A stretch of 42,057 bases of DNA. Origin: Rhodothermia bacterium (GTDB taxonomy: Bacteria > Bacteroidota > Rhodothermia > Rhodothermales > UBA2364). Location: NCBI GenBank assembly GCA_017303715.1, contig JAFLBZ010000037.1:1-42057 (forward strand), in the 5' to 3' direction. A model generated the notes under the pieces. That model was not told the DNA's origin. It worked only from the letters and a program-made list of their open reading frames with translations, and searched no databases. Shown here piece by piece: positions 15,684-24,961 of this stretch. Positions within the stretch are counted from its first letter, which is position 1. Each line of letters starts with the position of its first letter. A program made the position numbers and the translations under genes.

Positions 15684-17612
15684 TTAAACATCCAATTCTT
15701 CGGCTTCTTCGGCGTTTTCCATAATAAAACGATACCGCGCCGAGGCATCTTTTCCCATGAGGTCGGTAATAACTTGCTCGGTGCGCAGACGCTCGGTGTC
15801 TGGAATAGAAACCCTAAGTAAACGCCGCTTGTCTGGATCAAGAGTGGTTTCTTTCAAGGTTTGTGGCATCATTTCGCCCAAGCCCTTAAAGCGCTGAATT
15901 TCGGGATTTGCACGTGGTTTAGCCTTTTTTTGTTCGCGAAGAATGCGCTCACGGTCGGTATCGTCCAATGCCCAGAAGGTTTCTTTGCCCACATCCACAC
16001 GGTAGAGTGGCGGCTGTGCTATATAAACGTACCCGCCATCAATCAATGCACGCATATGCCGATAGAAAAAGGTAAGTAATAAGGTGGCGATGTGGTGTCC
16101 GTCTGAGTCGGCGTCCATCAACAGAATAATTTTATGGTATCGGAGGTTGGATAAATCCATTTTATCGCCAATTCCGCAGCCGAGGGCCAATAAAATATTG
16201 TTTAGTTCCTTATTGTCCGTTAGTTTTTTTGCATTGGCTTGCTCGGTGTTGAGGACCTTCCCACGAAGCGGTAAAATTGCCTGAAACTTCCGGTCGCGCC
16301 CTTGTTTCGCCGAGCCTCCCGCCGAGTCCCCCTCGACAATAAACAATTCGCACTCGTCTGGTTTTTTGGAAGAGCAATCTGCGAGTTTGCCCGGAAGTGC
16401 CAAACGAGAACTCCCCACCGATTTTGCCCGCACGGCTTGCACGGCAGTACGACTCGCCAATCGGGCTTTTGCGGCCTGAACCACCCGCGCTGCAATCGCA
16501 TCACCAAACGAGGGGTGTGCATTTAGCCATTGCTCTAATTCTAAGCGAAAAGCATTGTTAACAAGCGATCGCGCTTCGGGATTGTTTAGTTTATCCTTGG
16601 TTTGCCCCTGAAACTGTGGATCGGTCATAAAGACATTTAAGATGGCAAAAAGTCCTTCTCGAATGTCATCTGCCGAAATTTCTAGCCTTTTGTCTGTAAG
16701 ATTATGTGTTTCCATATACGCCCGTACCGCTTTCACCACACCATCTTTCAAGCCCGCTTCATGCGTTCCACCATCGGAAGTGGGGATTCCGTTTACATAC
16801 GATTTGATGGATTCCCGTGGCGACTCCGTCCACTGTAACACCAATTCTGCCCGTAGCCCTGACACAAGGTCGGATTGTGCCAACGCAAATTGCTCCGTAT
16901 GTACCGGACGTGCCTTGTCCTTCCCAATGGTATGCGTCAAAAATTCCCGTATGCCACCTTCGTGGTGAAATTCGTGGCGTTTCCCATTGACCTCATCCTT
17001 AAAAAGGATTTTTAGCGTCTTGTTGAGATAGGTTTTCGTCTCTAAATTCTCGGCAATCAAGGCCGCATCAAACGTTGTTGTCTCGAAGATGTCTTCATCG
17101 GGTCGGAATTGGATGGTGGTTCCAGAGCCGCGTGAGTTGGGATTAATGACCTTGAGTTTTGTGATCGGAACCCCTTTGGTGAAGATCTGCTGGTATGTTT
17201 TTCCGTCCCGTTTGATGGTGGCGATCAACTCTTCCGAGAGGGCATTCACCACCGACGAACCAACACCATGCAAGCCACCAGAAGTAATGTAGTTGGAACC
17301 ATCAAATTTACCACCGGCATGGAGGGTTGTAAGGATAAGTTCTAAGGTTGGGACTTTTTTAATGGGGTGTATGTCCACTGGAATACCGCGTCCGTTATCG
17401 CTTACGGAGCAGGATTTACCATCTTTGTGCAGCGTCACCTCGATCTGCGTAGCGTAGCCGTTTGTTGCCTCGTCCACAGCATTGTCCACAATTTCCCAGA
17501 GCAAATGGTGAAGCCCCGCCTTTCCCGTCCCGCCGATGTACATGCCCGGACGTTTGCGAACAGGTTCTAAACCTTCCAGTACCTGTATATTTTCGCCTGT
17601 ATAGTTATTCAT
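15684..17612 (-). CDS. parE: DNA topoisomerase IV subunit B (ParE)
   Basis: A 642-residue type IIA topoisomerase ATPase subunit. The GHKL ATP site shows E40 and N44 (WEIVDNAVDEA) and D71 (SDNGRGIPVD); the ATP lid is GGLHGVGSSVVNAL. The TOPRIM domain has EGDSAGGSAKQGRDR and DADSDGHHIATLLLTFF. The form DADSDG...HIATLL, with LYRVDVGKETFWALDD after it, is ParE-like rather than GyrB-like (GyrB usually has DADVDGxHI), and the partner at 18433 is ParC-like. With ParC it decatenates replicated chromosomes. A wholly gyrase-like role is not excluded. It starts 31 bp after the unknown membrane-protein gene. Confidence 0.85.
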   Translation of the reverse strand: MNNYTGENIQVLEGLEPVRKRPGMYIGGTGKAGLHHLLWEIVDNAVDEATNGYATQIEVTLHKDGKSCSVSDNGRGIPVDIHPIKKVPTLELILTTLHAGGKFDGSNYITSGGLHGVGSSVVNALSEELIATIKRDGKTYQQIFTKGVPITKLKVINPNSRGSGTTIQFRPDEDIFETTTFDAALIAENLETKTYLNKTLKILFKDEVNGKRHEFHHEGGIREFLTHTIGKDKARPVHTEQFALAQSDLVSGLRAELVLQWTESPRESIKSYVNGIPTSDGGTHEAGLKDGVVKAVRAYMETHNLTDKRLEISADDIREGLFAILNVFMTDPQFQGQTKDKLNNPEARSLVNNAFRLELEQWLNAHPSFGDAIAARVVQAAKARLASRTAVQAVRAKSVGSSRLALPGKLADCSSKKPDECELFIVEGDSAGGSAKQGRDRKFQAILPLRGKVLNTEQANAKKLTDNKELNNILLALGCGIGDKMDLSNLRYHKIILLMDADSDGHHIATLLLTFFYRHMRALIDGGYVYIAQPPLYRVDVGKETFWALDDTDRERILREQKKAKPRANPEIQRFKGLGEMMPQTLKETTLDPDKRRLLRVSIPDTERLRTEQVITDLMGKDASARYRFIMENAEEAEELDV

Positions 17613-17643
17613 CTAAACGAATTTTAGTTACGAATCTTTGACC

Positions 17644-18408
17644 TTAACGGTTTAAAAAAGTGGTCTTTTTGGTAAACAAGTCCTCTTCAGCCTCGGCTTC
17701 CTCCAGATGTAGGTCTCGGATCAGGTTTGCTTGTAAGGAGATGGCGGACTCTGGCAAGTCGTATCCAGTTTTGAGCAGTTCACGCAGTTGCTTCTCTAAT
17801 GACGTTGGACTTATACTATTCGGATAAGTATGTACTTCCGAGAAAAACTGCGCTAACATCGCCTCCGCCACATCCGAGACCAAAATCTTCTGATATGCGG
17901 CTTTCTTCTGCTGGTCTGTCTTCCAAAATCCATACCCCAAAACCGCGATAAAGGCCGCCATACCCACGCCCAATGTCTGGAGTGGAGGTTGCTCGGTAAA
18001 CAAAATCCCAAGAACCATAATGAGTAAGATGAAAAACGCCATTCCTCCTTGTTCTACGCGGATTTTACCCATGGCGGGTTCTTTAGTCAACGGCATAAAA
18101 TCTACATTACCCGCCATTCGGATCAATGACAAGTCGTTTTCATCTGGCGTTCTTTGCAAGACATGGGCCAACGAATCGGAAATGTGGACTTTTTCCAACG
18201 GAACTTCGCCACAATCTGCAACGGCACGTATAGCACGTTCTTGGAAAATCTTTTGGGCAACGGATTCGAGTGGTATCCTCCCAATTTTGCTCTGAATCAG
18301 GTGTAATAAGTCGCCAAAAGTTTGGGTACGACGTTGCTCTTCGGGCGTTATTAGAATCCCAAATTCATCCTCCAAATCATACCAAAAATAGCGGCTAATG
18401 GTCTTCAT
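17644..18408 (-). CDS. Unknown membrane protein with acyl-carrier-like segments, between parC and parE
   Basis: This 254-residue protein is not recognised. Two hydrophobic segments (about 122-140 GGMAFFILLIMVLGILF and 147-163 GVGMAAFIAVLGYGFW) form a likely hairpin in the inner membrane. The N-terminus DLEDEFGILITPEEQRRTQTFGDLLHLI reads like the second half of an acyl carrier protein. The C-terminus LEKQLRELLKTGYDLPESAISLQANLIRDLHLEE reads like the first half, with 'N-L-I-R-D-L-H-L' in place of 'x-F-x-x-D-L-G-L-D-S'. No phosphopantetheine Ser is visible, so these are probably degenerate carrier folds or dimerisation elements. Spacing of 24 bp to parC and 31 bp to parE shows cotranscription. 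Confidence 0.65.
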   Translation of the reverse strand: MKTISRYFWYDLEDEFGILITPEEQRRTQTFGDLLHLIQSKIGRIPLESVAQKIFQERAIRAVADCGEVPLEKVHISDSLAHVLQRTPDENDLSLIRMAGNVDFMPLTKEPAMGKIRVEQGGMAFFILLIMVLGILFTEQPPLQTLGVGMAAFIAVLGYGFWKTDQQKKAAYQKILVSDVAEAMLAQFFSEVHTYPNSISPTSLEKQLRELLKTGYDLPESAISLQANLIRDLHLEEAEAEEDLFTKKTTFLNR

Positions 18409-18432
18409 GTTGTTCCTTTTGGGCGAATTTCG

Positions 18433-20772
18433 TTATTCACCATTTGTATGTAGTCGGATTTCCATGGTTTCATAAATAGCTTTAACCAGTGTTCCGCGCT
18501 CAATAATGCTTTTGCCTTTATTGGCACGTTTAGAGACCTCGAACTTGGTGGGACGAACAATTTCTTGCCTTCCGCGATTGGTTTCCACCGTCAGTCCTTG
18601 CCGGATTGCGGAAGAGAGGGCAAATCCCATCAGGCGATCTTTAGGTTCCAAACGCATGGCAATCACCCCGCGTGCAGCCCCTTTTACGATCGAAATCTGG
18701 TTGAGGGGGAAAATCAAGCCGCGCCCTTGTTGCGAAGCGATGCACACATTTTCGTCGCCTCGCGCCATATAAACCGCCAAGGCTTCGTCGCCCGGAGGGA
18801 CTTTCATGAAGGTTCTACCGGATTTGGTGGAAGGTTCCACAAATGCCTCGCACGTCAGTCGGACGGCCATAGCCGCCGCCGTAATGCCGACCAAAAAGGG
18901 GCCGGAAACCTCTTCTTCTACTTCGCCGAAAAGTTCCGTAGAGGATTTTTTCTCTTTTAGAGATTCTGGCATCACACGCGGATCGAAAGACGCCACGCCG
19001 ATGACACGCTCTTTGTCGGAAAAACTGAAGTATTTCTGGATCGGATCGCCGTAGCCTGTGGTTTGGTTCAGTTCGTCTATTCGGATAGTATAGGCTTTCC
19101 CCAAACTGGTAAAGAAGCAAACGGAGTCGCGGGTTGAGCCGGGCAAGACCCAGCCCACTTGATCGCCCTCCCGAATACGGATGGATTCTAAGTTTGTATA
19201 AGACCGTTGTCGTTTGAGCCAGCCGTCGCGGGTGACAATAACAAATACGTCCTCTTTTATGATGTATGCTTCCTCGGTATAGGCCAATTTGGCATCTGGC
19301 CCTGCAATCACGGATCGGCGCTCATCAGCATATTTCTTCCGAATATTTCGCAACTCGCCTCGTACCATCTTCCACAACGCCTGTTCGTCTCCGAGAATAG
19401 TGCGAATTTCAGCGGCACGGGCTTCTTTTTCGGCCAATTCTCGCAGAATGTCCTCAATTTCGAGTTGTGCAAGGCGATAAAGTTTCGTTTCTAAGACGGC
19501 ATCGGCTTGGATGTCGTCTATACCAAAGCGGTTAATCAAACCTTTGGCGGCATCGGCTTTGTCGCGGGAGGAACGGATAATGCGAATGGCTTCGTCTAAG
19601 GCGTCGAAAATGATCGCAAAACCTTTAAGGATGTGGATGCGCTTTTCTAACATCTCCAATTCGTGGCGCAAGCGCTTTACCACCACTTCGTACCGGAAAT
19701 CAAGAAAGTGCTGTAAGGCTTCCTTTAAATTAACCTTCTTGGGCGTGGATATTTCTGGATTATCGGTCGGAACCAAACACGTCATGTTGACATGGAATCG
19801 GGTTTGGAGTGGTGTATGCTTAAAGAGGTAGGCCATTGCGGCATCGGCATCGGCTCCTTTTTTAAGTTCCAGCACCACCCGAATTTCGGTAGTGGATTCA
19901 TCCCATACATCTACCACTTGTGGTAATTTCCCAGCACGAACGATATCGGCAATTTTTTCCACCAAATCTGCCTTTGAATGGCCAAAGGGTACGGAAGTTA
20001 GGATAATGGCTTGTTTATGACCGTCCATTTTCTCGGTGATGTACTCGCCCCGTAGTTCAATAGCGCCTTCCCCGGTCTCATATACCTTTATCAACTCCTC
20101 GCGTGTGTTCAAAATCCGTCCATATGTCGGGAAGTCCGGCCCTAAAAACACTTCCATCAGGTCTTTGACCAAAGACGCAGGTTTTTTCGCCAACATAATG
20201 GCGGCGTCTAAGGTCTCGCCCAAGTTGTGTGGTGGAATGTTGGTGGCCATCCCGACAGCAATCCCTGTAGTCCCATTCACCAAAAGGTTTGGGACTTGGG
20301 CGGGCAATACGATCGGTTCGGAAAGGGTTCCATCGTAGTTTGGGCGAAAAGGAACGGTTTGTTGCCGGATTTCCTCGATCAGGGACACGGCCATCGGGCG
20401 GAGTTTGGCCTCGGTATAACGCATAGCTGCGGGGCTGTCGCCATCTATCGAGCCAAAATTGCCTTGTCCGTCCACGAGCATGTACCGCATGGAGAAATCT
20501 TGCGCCATCCGCACCATCGCATCATAGACCGCCGTATCGCCATGTGGGTGAAACTTACCGATGACTTCGCCTACTACTTGCGCACTTTTGCGGTGGCGAC
20601 CCTCCGGCATGAGGCGCAAATTGTTATACATGGCGTACAAAATCCGGCGATGTACGGGCTTAAGGCCATCTCGTACATCTGGTAATGCACGGCTGGTAAT
20701 CACCGAAAGCGCATAATTCAGGTACTTTTGTTTTGCGGTATCCTGTAAAGAAATTACATCTACTATTGGCAT
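18433..20772 (-). CDS. parC: DNA topoisomerase IV subunit A (ParC)
   Basis: A 779-residue DNA cleavage subunit. The winged-helix/tower region opens with [31 protein letters not shown] (18-48). The catalytic Tyr is Y119 in [10 protein letters not shown], preceded by [20 protein letters not shown], the quinolone-contact helix, with Thr80 at the position usually Ser, and D84. The beta-pinwheel at the C-terminus lacks a QRRGGKG GyrA-box, and the N-terminal pattern matches alphaproteobacterial-type ParC better than GyrA. It probably heads the run parC, membrane protein, parE, helicase, GNAT. Confidence 0.85.
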   Translation of the reverse strand: MPIVDVISLQDTAKQKYLNYALSVITSRALPDVRDGLKPVHRRILYAMYNNLRLMPEGRHRKSAQVVGEVIGKFHPHGDTAVYDAMVRMAQDFSMRYMLVDGQGNFGSIDGDSPAAMRYTEAKLRPMAVSLIEEIRQQTVPFRPNYDGTLSEPIVLPAQVPNLLVNGTTGIAVGMATNIPPHNLGETLDAAIMLAKKPASLVKDLMEVFLGPDFPTYGRILNTREELIKVYETGEGAIELRGEYITEKMDGHKQAIILTSVPFGHSKADLVEKIADIVRAGKLPQVVDVWDESTTEIRVVLELKKGADADAAMAYLFKHTPLQTRFHVNMTCLVPTDNPEISTPKKVNLKEALQHFLDFRYEVVVKRLRHELEMLEKRIHILKGFAIIFDALDEAIRIIRSSRDKADAAKGLINRFGIDDIQADAVLETKLYRLAQLEIEDILRELAEKEARAAEIRTILGDEQALWKMVRGELRNIRKKYADERRSVIAGPDAKLAYTEEAYIIKEDVFVIVTRDGWLKRQRSYTNLESIRIREGDQVGWVLPGSTRDSVCFFTSLGKAYTIRIDELNQTTGYGDPIQKYFSFSDKERVIGVASFDPRVMPESLKEKKSSTELFGEVEEEVSGPFLVGITAAAMAVRLTCEAFVEPSTKSGRTFMKVPPGDEALAVYMARGDENVCIASQQGRGLIFPLNQISIVKGAARGVIAMRLEPKDRLMGFALSSAIRQGLTVETNRGRQEIVRPTKFEVSKRANKGKSIIERGTLVKAIYETMEIRLHTNGE

Positions 20773-20821
20773 TGTGGTCCGTTCTGGTCTGTCTGCTAAA
20801 AAGCGATTTAAGCGCCCGCCT

Positions 20822-20843
20822 CATTCTTTGGTCTAAAAGAATG
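20822..20843 (-). promoter_or_regulatory. 8-bp hairpin/operator-like palindrome in the parC leader
   Basis: CATTCTTT (20822-20829) and AAAGAATG (20836-20843) form a perfect 8-bp inverted repeat around a 6-nt loop. It lies just downstream of the candidate -10 at 20849, so it could be an operator or a leader hairpin. No U-tract follows. Confidence 0.4.
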
Positions 20844-20848
20844 TGTGT

Positions 20849-20877
20849 AATATATGTAAATTGTTTTCGTAACGCAA
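20849..20877 (-). promoter_or_regulatory. parC: Candidate parC promoter
   Basis: On the minus strand TTGCGT (20872-20877) and TATATT (20849-20854) are separated by exactly 17 nt. The -10 matches the sigma-70 consensus at five of six positions; the -35 is only moderate. The parC ATG is at 20772. Confidence 0.35.
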
Positions 20878-20965
20878 TGATGTGCGAAGCGAACGCGGAA
20901 AATAATGGCGCATACACCGAGCCACAAGCGAAAGCTGTGTTCAAACAAGGGTTTTCACAACCGGC

Positions 20966-22087
20966 TCACAACTTTACAAACAGTTTTTTGCGATGCATCC
21001 ACCATAAGACAAACCAGAACCCCAAAACATGTGCTAAAGCAAACAGAAGTGAACCATTATAATCTCCGGCCAATGGCCTGAAAATAGTCTCAAAAAGGTA
21101 TTCGTATCCGCTTACATCCTTGCCGTTCTGGTCAAACTTTACTTTTAGTATGGTAACGACCCAAATACCAGAGATGAAATATGCAAAGATCGCATTCGTA
21201 CCATACACCACAAAGGGAAATGCAATTTTTTTCCAGTTTTTAATCTCCGTCATCCAAAGCCAAAAAGCCAAGAACCAAATGCCTAATCCCCCTGTCACGA
21301 GCACATACGAACTTGTCCAGATTTTTTTATTGATGGGGAAGGCCAAATGCCAAACTAAACCAACAACGATTAAAATTGCGCCATACGCCCAGAACCGGGA
21401 CAGCAACAGACCCCAAGATTCGCGTTTTCCGACCATTCGCCCCACCTCGTAACCGATTAAAAGCGTAACCAATGCTGGAAACGTGCTAAGGACGCCTTCT
21501 GGATCGAAAGGCAAACCCTCGCCTTTGTACATATGGTTTTCACCCAAAATCCAAAGGTCAACTTGTCGCTGAAAGTTGGTTTGCAAGCTAAAAACATCGG
21601 TTCCCGTTCCGCCAAAGGCCATCACCACCCAATACCCCAGCAGGATGAACGCAGAAAGCACCCAAAGTTTTTTCTGATCCAAATACAACACGGCCAACGA
21701 GCCAAAGAAATAACAAAGCGCTATGCGAGGCAACACACCCAGAACCCGAAAATGCGAATAGTCCCAGTTTTGCTTGATGAGGGGCCATGTGTGTAAGATC
21801 ACATACAGCACATAGATGCTTATTGTACGCCAAAAAATCTTTCGGATCAACTCCCAAGACGGCTTTTGTCCGTATTGACCAAAGGAGTACCACATGGAAA
21901 CCCCACCAATGAACAAGAAAAACGGAAACACCAAGTCGGTGGGGGTTAAACCGTGCCACGCCGCATGTTCGAGCGGAGGATAAACATATTTCCAACTTCC
22001 CGGATTGTTTACCAAAATCATTCCGGCGATGGTGAGACCCCGCAAGGCATCTAAAGCAATCAAGCGCTCTTTAAAGGCTACCGACAT
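20966..22087 (-). CDS. NagX/HGSNAT-like membrane acyltransferase (DUF5009 type)
   Basis: A 373-residue polytopic membrane protein with about ten hydrophobic helices. The N-terminus IALDALRGLTIAGMILVNNPGSW, followed by HAAWHGLTPTDLVFPFFLFIGG, is the signature of the heparan-alpha-glucosaminide N-acetyltransferase / bacterial NagX family, which moves acetyl groups across a membrane to amino-sugars; the His in 'WHG-x-T-x-x-D-L-V-F-P' is conserved. Bacterial members are often linked to chitin or N-acetylglucosamine use, but no such genes are nearby. It is upstream of parC on the same strand with 193 bp between, and downstream of a terminator at 22176. Confidence 0.85.
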   Translation of the reverse strand: MSVAFKERLIALDALRGLTIAGMILVNNPGSWKYVYPPLEHAAWHGLTPTDLVFPFFLFIGGVSMWYSFGQYGQKPSWELIRKIFWRTISIYVLYVILHTWPLIKQNWDYSHFRVLGVLPRIALCYFFGSLAVLYLDQKKLWVLSAFILLGYWVVMAFGGTGTDVFSLQTNFQRQVDLWILGENHMYKGEGLPFDPEGVLSTFPALVTLLIGYEVGRMVGKRESWGLLLSRFWAYGAILIVVGLVWHLAFPINKKIWTSSYVLVTGGLGIWFLAFWLWMTEIKNWKKIAFPFVVYGTNAIFAYFISGIWVVTILKVKFDQNGKDVSGYEYLFETIFRPLAGDYNGSLLFALAHVLGFWFVLWWMHRKKLFVKL

Positions 22088-22175
22088 TTTTTTACGGATT
22101 AGGATCCAAGTAAATGGAGAGGGTTATCACGCGAAAGGTACAACATTTGGGGAAGGATCGCACCCGAACGGCCAC

Positions 22176-22206
22176 AAAAAAAGGGGCGTTTGGTGAAAAG
22201 CCCCTT
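22176..22206 (-). terminator. Intrinsic terminator after the argS-pheA-ftsX-lipoprotein run
   Basis: On the minus strand AAGGGGC (22200-22206) and GCCCCTT (22181-22187) form a 7-bp stem with a 12-nt loop, followed by a run of seven T, 21 bp after the lipoprotein stop. Confidence 0.85.
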
Positions 22207-22227
22207 ATATATCCCATTGCTCTTGAA

Positions 22228-23094
22228 TTATTTGCCACCATTTTTAAGGTATTCGTCCCAGCTTTGAACCACCAGATTCCCTTTTTTCATCGTCATGCGG
22301 ATAGTTCCGCCCATGCGGTCAATCGTTCCTTGAAACACCTCGCCATTGCCGCGCTTCACAATTTGTCCAGAAAGAATGTCCAAGCCTTGAATTTTGATAC
22401 TCCCATCCTCGACCGTCAATTCCAACCGTCCTACCAAGTTCTTAGCTGGGTCTGTAGTCCGTGAAGGAACCAGCAAAGCGGTGCCTTTGTCCAAGATGAA
22501 ATTCGCATTATTGTCATCTTTGCAAGAGGTCTGGAAATAATTTAAGTCCCCTTCGTCTATTTTGGCATACACATCTGGCGCTGCGGAACGGATGGTGACC
22601 CATCCACGCCAAGTTTTTACCGAAACGGGTGCGTCCACATCATAAATCCCAAATTTTCCAGCCATTTGGTCAATGTTCACCCCATTATAGCGTGGCATCT
22701 TTATGGTTGTATTCACGTATTTGCCAAGGGGATTAACAGGATCAACACGAAAAAGGCGCGTTAGTGGAGACTCCTCATCGCGGATTTGGAGGTCGGCCAA
22801 ACGGGTTTTGGCCTGCGTATCGTCCTTACCAGAAGCGACTTTCTCGAAGGCAACTTCGGCAACATCAAGGTCTGCATAGCCGCGTATGTCCACATTAGAC
22901 TGGTCGGAGGCCAATGTATTGGCCAAGACCAAGGATTTATTGCCCAGCGTGACCAATTTTGTTTCGGACGATTTGGCGACGGCAAGGTCTCCTACCGGAA
23001 TTTCGGTGGTGGTTGTATCACATCCGGTAATACTCCATATCAAAATGAAACAAATCGTTAAGAAAGACTTACCAGATAAAAAGAGATTTTGCAT
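22228..23094 (-). CDS. Lipoprotein of unknown function
   Basis: Start at 23094, eight bases after the ftsX stop, giving a lipoprotein leader MQNLFLSGKSFLTICFILIW then SITGC with the lipobox Cys at residue 25; the longer frame would overlap ftsX. The mature 263 residues begin with a Thr/Ser-rich tether and include ESPLTRLFRVDPVNPLGKYVNTTIKMPRY and two C-terminal beta segments (GRLELTVEDGSIKIQGLDIL and GTIRMTMKKGNLVVQSWDEYL). A single extra Cys is in QTSCKDD. No family recognised. Its position directly after ftsX suggests an envelope role. Confidence 0.78.
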   Translation of the reverse strand: MQNLFLSGKSFLTICFILIWSITGCDTTTTEIPVGDLAVAKSSETKLVTLGNKSLVLANTLASDQSNVDIRGYADLDVAEVAFEKVASGKDDTQAKTRLADLQIRDEESPLTRLFRVDPVNPLGKYVNTTIKMPRYNGVNIDQMAGKFGIYDVDAPVSVKTWRGWVTIRSAAPDVYAKIDEGDLNYFQTSCKDDNNANFILDKGTALLVPSRTTDPAKNLVGRLELTVEDGSIKIQGLDILSGQIVKRGNGEVFQGTIDRMGGTIRMTMKKGNLVVQSWDEYLKNGGK

Positions 23095-23102
23095 GGCGAT
23101 TA

Positions 23103-23993
23103 TTAATTCAAGGTTACACTTCTTACAAATTTTCTGACGGCGAATAGCGAGCCAAGCCACCCAAGGACTAAGCCAAACCCTACCAAAGCAATCATCAAGA
23201 CAATCGGATGGCCACCCGGCCAAGGTTGATTCCGTAACTGCGGAATAATCCAGACCAAAGCAGCATTTAGGCCACTCATAAAGGCGGCACCCACCAATCC
23301 ACCAAGCAATCCTTGTACCAAACCTTCCACCAAAAAGGGTTTTCGGATAAAAGAATCGGTTGCGCCTACTAATTTCATGGTTTTAATCAACAACCGGCGA
23401 GCATAAATGGAGAGCCGGATGGTATTGGCAACCAAGAAAACCGCTGCCAATAAGATGATTAAGCCCAAAGAAATCCCAACCCATGTTAGGGTTTTTAGGT
23501 TTTGTTGTACCGCCGTAAGAGCACGGCTATTATACACGACATCATCTACATGTTGTTGTTTTCGCAAGGTTTTGATGATGCGGTTTAGACTTTCCGTGTT
23601 AATCATGTGTGACGTCACCTGTACCTTTACAGAGGCGGGCAGAAAGTCGCCCCCTTCGCCTAAAAACGTTTCTGCTCCTTCTCCAAACTCGCGACGAAAT
23701 GTGCGGATTGCTTCTTGTTTTGAAACATAGGTTGCACTTTCGACGCCGGGTAACGTCGCAATTTGGTCTCGAACCGTTCTCCCTAGGGGTTCTTCAATAT
23801 TTTCAAGGAAAACATCCACTTGCCCCACCCTTTTGGTAAGCCATTCGGAGAGTTGCTGAGCCTGAAAGCCCAATAAGAACAGTACTCCGATAAGTGCAAG
23901 GGCGACGGTCATGGCACTGACGGATGCAAAGAAGGCAAGTTTTGCCCGTGCAAAACCGGATAGCCCTTCTCGAACAACATAGGCGAGTGACAT
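23103..23993 (-). CDS. ftsX: FtsX-like cell-division ABC permease
   Basis: A 296-residue protein with the FtsX plan: one N-terminal transmembrane helix (about 22-45), a periplasmic domain (about 46-165) containing VDVFLENIEEPLGRTVRDQIATLPGVESATYVSKQEA, and three C-terminal helices with the cytoplasmic IYARRLLIKTMKLVGATDSFIRKPFLVEGLVQG coupling segment. FtsX with the ATPase FtsE controls septal peptidoglycan hydrolases. No ftsE is in the window, so the pair is split here. It lies 78 bp after pheA and 8 bp before the lipoprotein gene. Confidence 0.9.
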   Translation of the reverse strand: MSLAYVVREGLSGFARAKLAFFASVSAMTVALALIGVLFLLGFQAQQLSEWLTKRVGQVDVFLENIEEPLGRTVRDQIATLPGVESATYVSKQEAIRTFRREFGEGAETFLGEGGDFLPASVKVQVTSHMINTESLNRIIKTLRKQQHVDDVVYNSRALTAVQQNLKTLTWVGISLGLIILLAAVFLVANTIRLSIYARRLLIKTMKLVGATDSFIRKPFLVEGLVQGLLGGLVGAAFMSGLNAALVWIIPQLRNQPWPGGHPIVLMIALVGFGLVLGWLGSLFAVRKFVRSVTLN

Positions 23994-24031
23994 CGTTATT
24001 ATTGGATTAAACTGAAGGTCAAAGGTTGAAT

Positions 24032-24052
24032 GGCGCTGTTAAAGACAGCACC
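24032..24052 (-). other. Small intercistronic hairpin between pheA and ftsX
   Basis: An 8-bp stem (one G-U pair) with a 5-nt loop lies 20 bp downstream of the pheA stop. It has no U-tract, so it is more likely an RNA-stability element than a terminator, or chance. Confidence 0.3.
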
Positions 24053-24071
24053 ATATGGCAGTGGTGGGGTA

Positions 24072-24926
24072 TTATTCGATGGTGGTTCCAGCCGGATACG
24101 ATCCCAAAACCTTGAGGTAAGCGGTTAATTCAGACAGATGATCTAATGCTTTTTGGACAGGTTCATCGGTCTCTCGGCCTTGGATGTCCAAATAAAATAG
24201 ATAAACCCATGGGCTTCCTACAAGTGGACGGCTTTCAATTTTTAACAAGTCTATGTCGCGGAGTGCAAAAACGGCGAGGCTCTTAAACAACGCACCGGCC
24301 AAATCCTCTTTGTGGGCAAATACCACCGAGGTTTTCATGTGTGCATCTGGATCCCACTGTGGTACGGTGTGCGCTTCTGGCTGTAGTACCAAAAAACGGG
24401 TAAAGTTCTGGTGGTCACTTTCGATGCCCGACGCCAGAATTTCCAAGCCATAATGTTCTGCAGCACGCTTAGACGCAATGGCGGCACTGTATTCTGGTTT
24501 CGGATAGCCTCCTTCGGCAAGGACTTTTGCAGCCCCAGCGGTATCGTAGGCGTCAATGCGGTGGGCATTGGGTAGGTGGCTTCGTAGAAATGCTTGGCAC
24601 TGCCCCAATGCCTGCCAATGGGAATACACCTCTTGTATGTCTTGTATCTTTACGCCGGGAAGGGCTAATAAATTATGAACTACACGCAGTTTTACCTCTC
24701 CTACAATCCGGAAGGCGTGTTTTCGGAGGAGGTCATAATTTATGTGAACACTGCCAAATAAAGAATTCTCTATTGGCACGACTGCTTTTTCTACTTCTCC
24801 TTCCTCCAACGCCTTATACACCAATTCAAACGTGGGTTTGGGAACGGCCATCACATCATCTCCCAACAATTGGAAGGCCGCATATTCACTAAAAGCGCCG
24901 GGTTCTCCTTGATAGGCTATCCGCAT
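24072..24926 (-). CDS. pheA: Prephenate dehydratase (PDT + ACT)
   Basis: A 284-residue monofunctional enzyme that turns prephenate into phenylpyruvate in phenylalanine synthesis. The PDT domain (1-182) starts IAYQGEPGAFSEYAA and contains PIENSLFGSV (51-60), SHWQALGQC (102-110, usually SHPQALAQC, so Pro is Trp here) and the catalytic-loop motif NFTRF (174-178). The ACT domain (about 198-280) has GALFKSL (211-217) and the phenylalanine-binding ESRP motif (231-234), so feedback inhibition by Phe is expected. There is no chorismate-mutase domain. It starts 35 bp after argS. Confidence 0.95.
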   Translation of the reverse strand: MRIAYQGEPGAFSEYAAFQLLGDDVMAVPKPTFELVYKALEEGEVEKAVVPIENSLFGSVHINYDLLRKHAFRIVGEVKLRVVHNLLALPGVKIQDIQEVYSHWQALGQCQAFLRSHLPNAHRIDAYDTAGAAKVLAEGGYPKPEYSAAIASKRAAEHYGLEILASGIESDHQNFTRFLVLQPEAHTVPQWDPDAHMKTSVVFAHKEDLAGALFKSLAVFALRDIDLLKIESRPLVGSPWVYLFYLDIQGRETDEPVQKALDHLSELTAYLKVLGSYPAGTTIE

Positions 24927-24961
24927 AAGTCATGACCTTATTTATAAATTGCTTAGGCAGA

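Noticed and set aside
15684-20772. gyrB and gyrA instead of parE and parC
   Set aside because: The DADSDG...HIATLL TOPRIM form, the ParE-like C-terminus and the missing GyrA-box fit topoisomerase IV better, though gyrase is not fully excluded.
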